The notes below the pieces were generated by a model. That model worked only from the letters and a program-made list of their open reading frames with translations, did no database searches and was not told where the DNA came from. Positions 13,318 to 15,319 of a stretch of 15,319 nt of DNA are shown here, one piece after another. Origin of the DNA: CAZSTA01 sp964609495 [NCBI: uncultured bacterium] (GTDB taxonomy: Bacteria; CAZSTA01); NCBI GenBank assembly GCA_964609495.1, contig CAZSTA010000076.1, positions 1 through 15,319 on the forward strand. Reading direction: 5' to 3'. The stretch's first letter is position 1. Every line of letters starts with the position of its first letter. The translations under genes and the position numbers were made by a program.

Positions 13318-14568
13318 ATGTTCAAAAGATCATTGATTTTAATGATAGTTTTTGCGATGATGCTTATTTGGGTTGGGGGAGCATTAGCGGCTGAGAATGT
13401 TAGAATATCTCGTCCTGCTAATCAGCCTCTAGATGAATGGAATAAAGGGGCTCTGGATAGATACATGAAGGAGAATCCGGATATCAAGGTCGTCTATGAA
13501 ACCGCCCCCTACAATGAGTATCTAGCTAAGTTACAGACTACCTATGCGGCCGGGGGAGGATCGGACATATTCTTCGTTACGGAGATAGTTCCCTATATCG
13601 AGAGCGGAATGTCGGCAGCAGCATCAGAATGGATGGCTGAGGATATCAGAGCTAATTATACTGATTTTGCTATCGAGGCTGTCTCTTGGGAGGGCAAGGT
13701 GTATGGGTATCCTAACGAAGGTGGCCCTCGAGTTATGTTCTACAACAAGGACCTCTTTGCCGAGGCGGGTATAACCGAACTGCCTGGAGATTGGGAGGAG
13801 CTAAGAGAAGTGGCTAAGAAGACCACGAAGTATAAGGGCGATATGCTCACCCAGCAAGGTATAGTCACTAGCTGGGGACCTGATGGGATATGTGTCCTAG
13901 GTTCTTTCCTCTACTCCAATGGTGGAGAATGGATGAGTGAGGATCTAACCGAGCCTATGTTCGATCAGCCCGAATCTGTCGAGGCTCTAAAATACTGGAC
14001 GGAGTTAGTAACCGTTGATAAGGTCTCCTCTCCAGCTTTTGTTGAGGATTCCTTTGCTCTTGGCAAATCCGCGATGATGGTCACCGGCCCTTGGAACATC
14101 CCTCATCTGACTGATGTTGCTCCCGATCTCGACTATGCCGCTTTCCTGATCCCACCCAAGAACAAGGGAGATAGATTCTACGTGGATGATGCCCCTTGGG
14201 TATGGATGGTGAACTCCAACAGCAAGAATCAAGAGGAATCTTGGAAAGTTCTTGCCTTCCTACATAATAACCAGAATTTAGTTGATTATGCCATAGATGC
14301 GGGTGGTATTCCCTTCAAGGAAGAGCCTATCGAGACCCTCAAGGGTAAGCTCGATACCGCCTTGCCTCCTAAGGAAGCTGAGGTTTGGAAGGTCTTCCTA
14401 GAATCCACTAAGTATTCGAAGCTAAGACCCTTCCGCCATTATCTTGATATCTGCTTCAAGTTTGGAGCGGAGATGGAGCGAGCTCTGTTAGGAGAGATAA
14501 CGCCAGAAGAAGCGGCTAAGAATGGGGCAGATAAGATTCGTCAGACTATCAAGGAGATGGGTAAGTAA
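13318..14568 (+). CDS. ABC transporter sugar-binding protein (family 1)
   Basis: This 416-residue extracellular solute-binding protein of the MalE/UgpB type captures sugar outside the membrane. Residues 1-24 form a signal peptide: MFKR, a hydrophobic core, then GGALA with cleavage before AEN. There is no lipobox cysteine, so the mature protein is either periplasmic or freely secreted. The body has the usual N-terminal lobe segments (VVYETAPYNEYLAKL, GGSDIFFV, MFYNKDLF) and the C-terminal lobe with GPWNI. AAAAGGAGGTATAAG just before the ATG is a strong ribosome site. It is the first of the importer genes and follows the PduS gene after 94 bp. A very stable hairpin separates it from the permease, which is the usual arrangement for a highly expressed binding protein. 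The sugar is unknown. Confidence 0.9.
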   Translation: MFKRSLILMIVFAMMLIWVGGALAAENVRISRPANQPLDEWNKGALDRYMKENPDIKVVYETAPYNEYLAKLQTTYAAGGGSDIFFVTEIVPYIESGMSAAASEWMAEDIRANYTDFAIEAVSWEGKVYGYPNEGGPRVMFYNKDLFAEAGITELPGDWEELREVAKKTTKYKGDMLTQQGIVTSWGPDGICVLGSFLYSNGGEWMSEDLTEPMFDQPESVEALKYWTELVTVDKVSSPAFVEDSFALGKSAMMVTGPWNIPHLTDVAPDLDYAAFLIPPKNKGDRFYVDDAPWVWMVNSNSKNQEESWKVLAFLHNNQNLVDYAIDAGGIPFKEEPIETLKGKLDTALPPKEAEVWKVFLESTKYSKLRPFRHYLDICFKFGAEMERALLGEITPEEAAKNGADKIRQTIKEMGK

Positions 14569-14576
14569 TTGATTCG

Positions 14577-14613
14577 AGGTGACAACTATCTCGGGCTAAG
14601 ATAGTTGTCACCT
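14577..14613 (+). repeat. 15-bp perfect hairpin between binding-protein and permease genes
   Basis: AGGTGACAACTATCT (14577-14591) pairs perfectly with AGATAGTTGTCACCT (14599-14613) around the loop CGGGCTA. No T-tract follows, so it more likely stabilises the 3' end of the binding-protein message or slows transcription than ends it fully. Hairpins at this place (between malE-like and malF-like genes) commonly set the excess of binding protein over permease. Confidence 0.75.
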
Positions 14614-14636
14614 ATCCTCAGAGGAGTTGAGTAAAT

Positions 14637-15319
14637 TTGACCTCAAGACGTTATCTCTTAAATAAGAAGAATGTTCCTTATGTTTTCATTGTCCCCTCGA
14701 TCCTCTTCTTCTTAATCTTCGCAGGATTCCCGATTATCTACGCCTTCTACCTCAGCTTTCACAACTGGAATGTTCTAAATCCAGAGAAACCATTTGTTGC
14801 ACTTACTAACTATAAACTTATCTTTCAAGATGATATATTTGTTCAGACTATAATCAACACCGCCTATTATACAGTTGGAGTAGTAACCCTGGGAACGATA
14901 TTTTCGATGATCTGCGCGATCTTCGTTAATGCGGTGATAAAACCCCTGAGGTTAGCGGTTAGAACGATCGCTTTTATTCCGGTGGTAACCTCAATGGTGG
15001 CGGCGGCTATAATCTGGAAATGGATATATCAGCCGATGTATGGCTTAGCTAATTATTTATTAGAGGGGATCGGCTTAGGGCCATATATGTGGCTGAGAAG
15101 CACTACTCAAGCTATGCCCGCAGTGATCATAATGAGCGTTTGGAAGGGGTTAGGTTTCAGTATGGTTATCTTCCTAGCAGGACTTCAGAATATCCCGGAG
15201 ATGTATTACGAAGCGGCTAGAATAGATGGAGCGAACCCTTTTCACCTCTTTAGACATATAACTCTGCCTCTGCTTAGACCTACGATTCTGTACGTAATGG
15301 TAACCGGGGAAATTGGCTC
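14637..15319 (+). CDS. ABC sugar permease (MalF/UgpA type), 3' end cut by window edge
   Basis: This inner-membrane permease is open to the right edge, with 227 complete codons visible. I see hydrophobic spans beginning at VPYVFIVPSILFF and at later stretches, and the cytoplasmic coupling motif EAARIDGANPFHLFRHITLP, the EAA loop that docks on the ATPase subunit. The only workable start is TTG at 14637: an in-frame TGA lies at 14628-14630, and no ATG or GTG follows until well inside the protein. GAGGAG at 14621-14626 supports it. It likely pairs with a second permease (MalG-like) and forms the importer with the preceding binding protein; those genes would lie further right. Confidence 0.88.
   Translation, partial: MTSRRYLLNKKNVPYVFIVPSILFFLIFAGFPIIYAFYLSFHNWNVLNPEKPFVALTNYKLIFQDDIFVQTIINTAYYTVGVVTLGTIFSMICAIFVNAVIKPLRLAVRTIAFIPVVTSMVAAAIIWKWIYQPMYGLANYLLEGIGLGPYMWLRSTTQAMPAVIIMSVWKGLGFSMVIFLAGLQNIPEMYYEAARIDGANPFHLFRHITLPLLRPTILYVMVTGEIG

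Noticed and set aside
13224-13394. A 56-codon open frame starting ATG at 13224 directly after the PduS stop (MRRRNWEEVRPRD...)
   Set aside because: It lacks a proper ribosome site, overlaps the binding-protein signal peptide in another frame and matches no family I recognise. The stretch is better read as leader sequence for the ABC genes.
1-15319. Genes on the minus strand
   Set aside because: The minus-strand frames I looked at overlap well-supported plus-strand genes, lack ribosome sites and show no recognisable motif.

Overview
The window looks like a chromosomal segment of an uncultured, sugar-fermenting bacterium. Shine-Dalgarno sites are strong (AGGAGG-type), promoters are sigma-70-like, and most genes prefer AGA/AGG arginine and ATA isoleucine codons. 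Bacterial microcompartment (BMC) genes sit beside an ABC sugar importer, a DegT aminotransferase and a uroporphyrinogen-decarboxylase/MtaA-type protein. That mix is familiar from deep-branching or environmental lineages such as Poribacteria, Atribacterota and Planctomycetes relatives. I cannot assign a phylum from the sequence alone.

Left part (1-3026) is accessory DNA. The window opens inside an iscB gene, the RuvC/HNH nuclease of IS200/IS605-type elements that uses an omega RNA. Its last codons run through the element's terminal hairpin. Five bases after its stop codon an EamA-type transporter begins. Next comes a roughly 200-bp non-coding block of nested palindromes that resembles a MITE or REP cluster. 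A good promoter follows, driving an ANT(6)-family (streptomycin-type) nucleotidyltransferase whose arginine codon use differs from its neighbours.

Middle part (3039-7101) is a tight four-gene run: DegT/DnrJ/EryC1/StrS aminotransferase, NodB/CE4-like deacetylase, COG1237-type metallo-beta-lactamase-fold hydrolase and MtaA/CmuA-type methyltransferase. Gaps are 12-21 bp and every gene has a Shine-Dalgarno site. It probably prepares or modifies a sugar-derived compound, but its substrate cannot be read from the sequence.

Right part (7180-15319) starts with a near-consensus promoter (TTGCAT-17-TATAAT) and then a BMC operon. In order it holds a class II aldolase with a Cys-rich segment and a C-terminal encapsulation-like helix, two BMC-H shell proteins, a BMC-P (EutN/CcmL) shell protein, a CoA-acylating aldehyde dehydrogenase with an N-terminal encapsulation-like helix, an isochorismatase-fold hydrolase, a second BMC-P and a PduS/RnfC-like flavo-Fe-S protein. 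An ABC sugar-binding protein and a permease, cut by the right edge, follow.

The working model (inference) is a sugar-phosphate metabolosome. An imported sugar is phosphorylated elsewhere. The class II aldolase cleaves it inside the shell into a triose phosphate and an aldehyde, the aldehyde dehydrogenase turns the aldehyde into an acyl-CoA, and PduS moves electrons across the shell. No diol dehydratase, glycyl-radical enzyme, ethanolamine lyase or fuculose-phosphate-type aldolase is present in the window, so the signature enzyme appears to be the class II aldolase. The CxxCxxCxxC motif between its barrel and its encapsulation tail is the most unusual single feature here.
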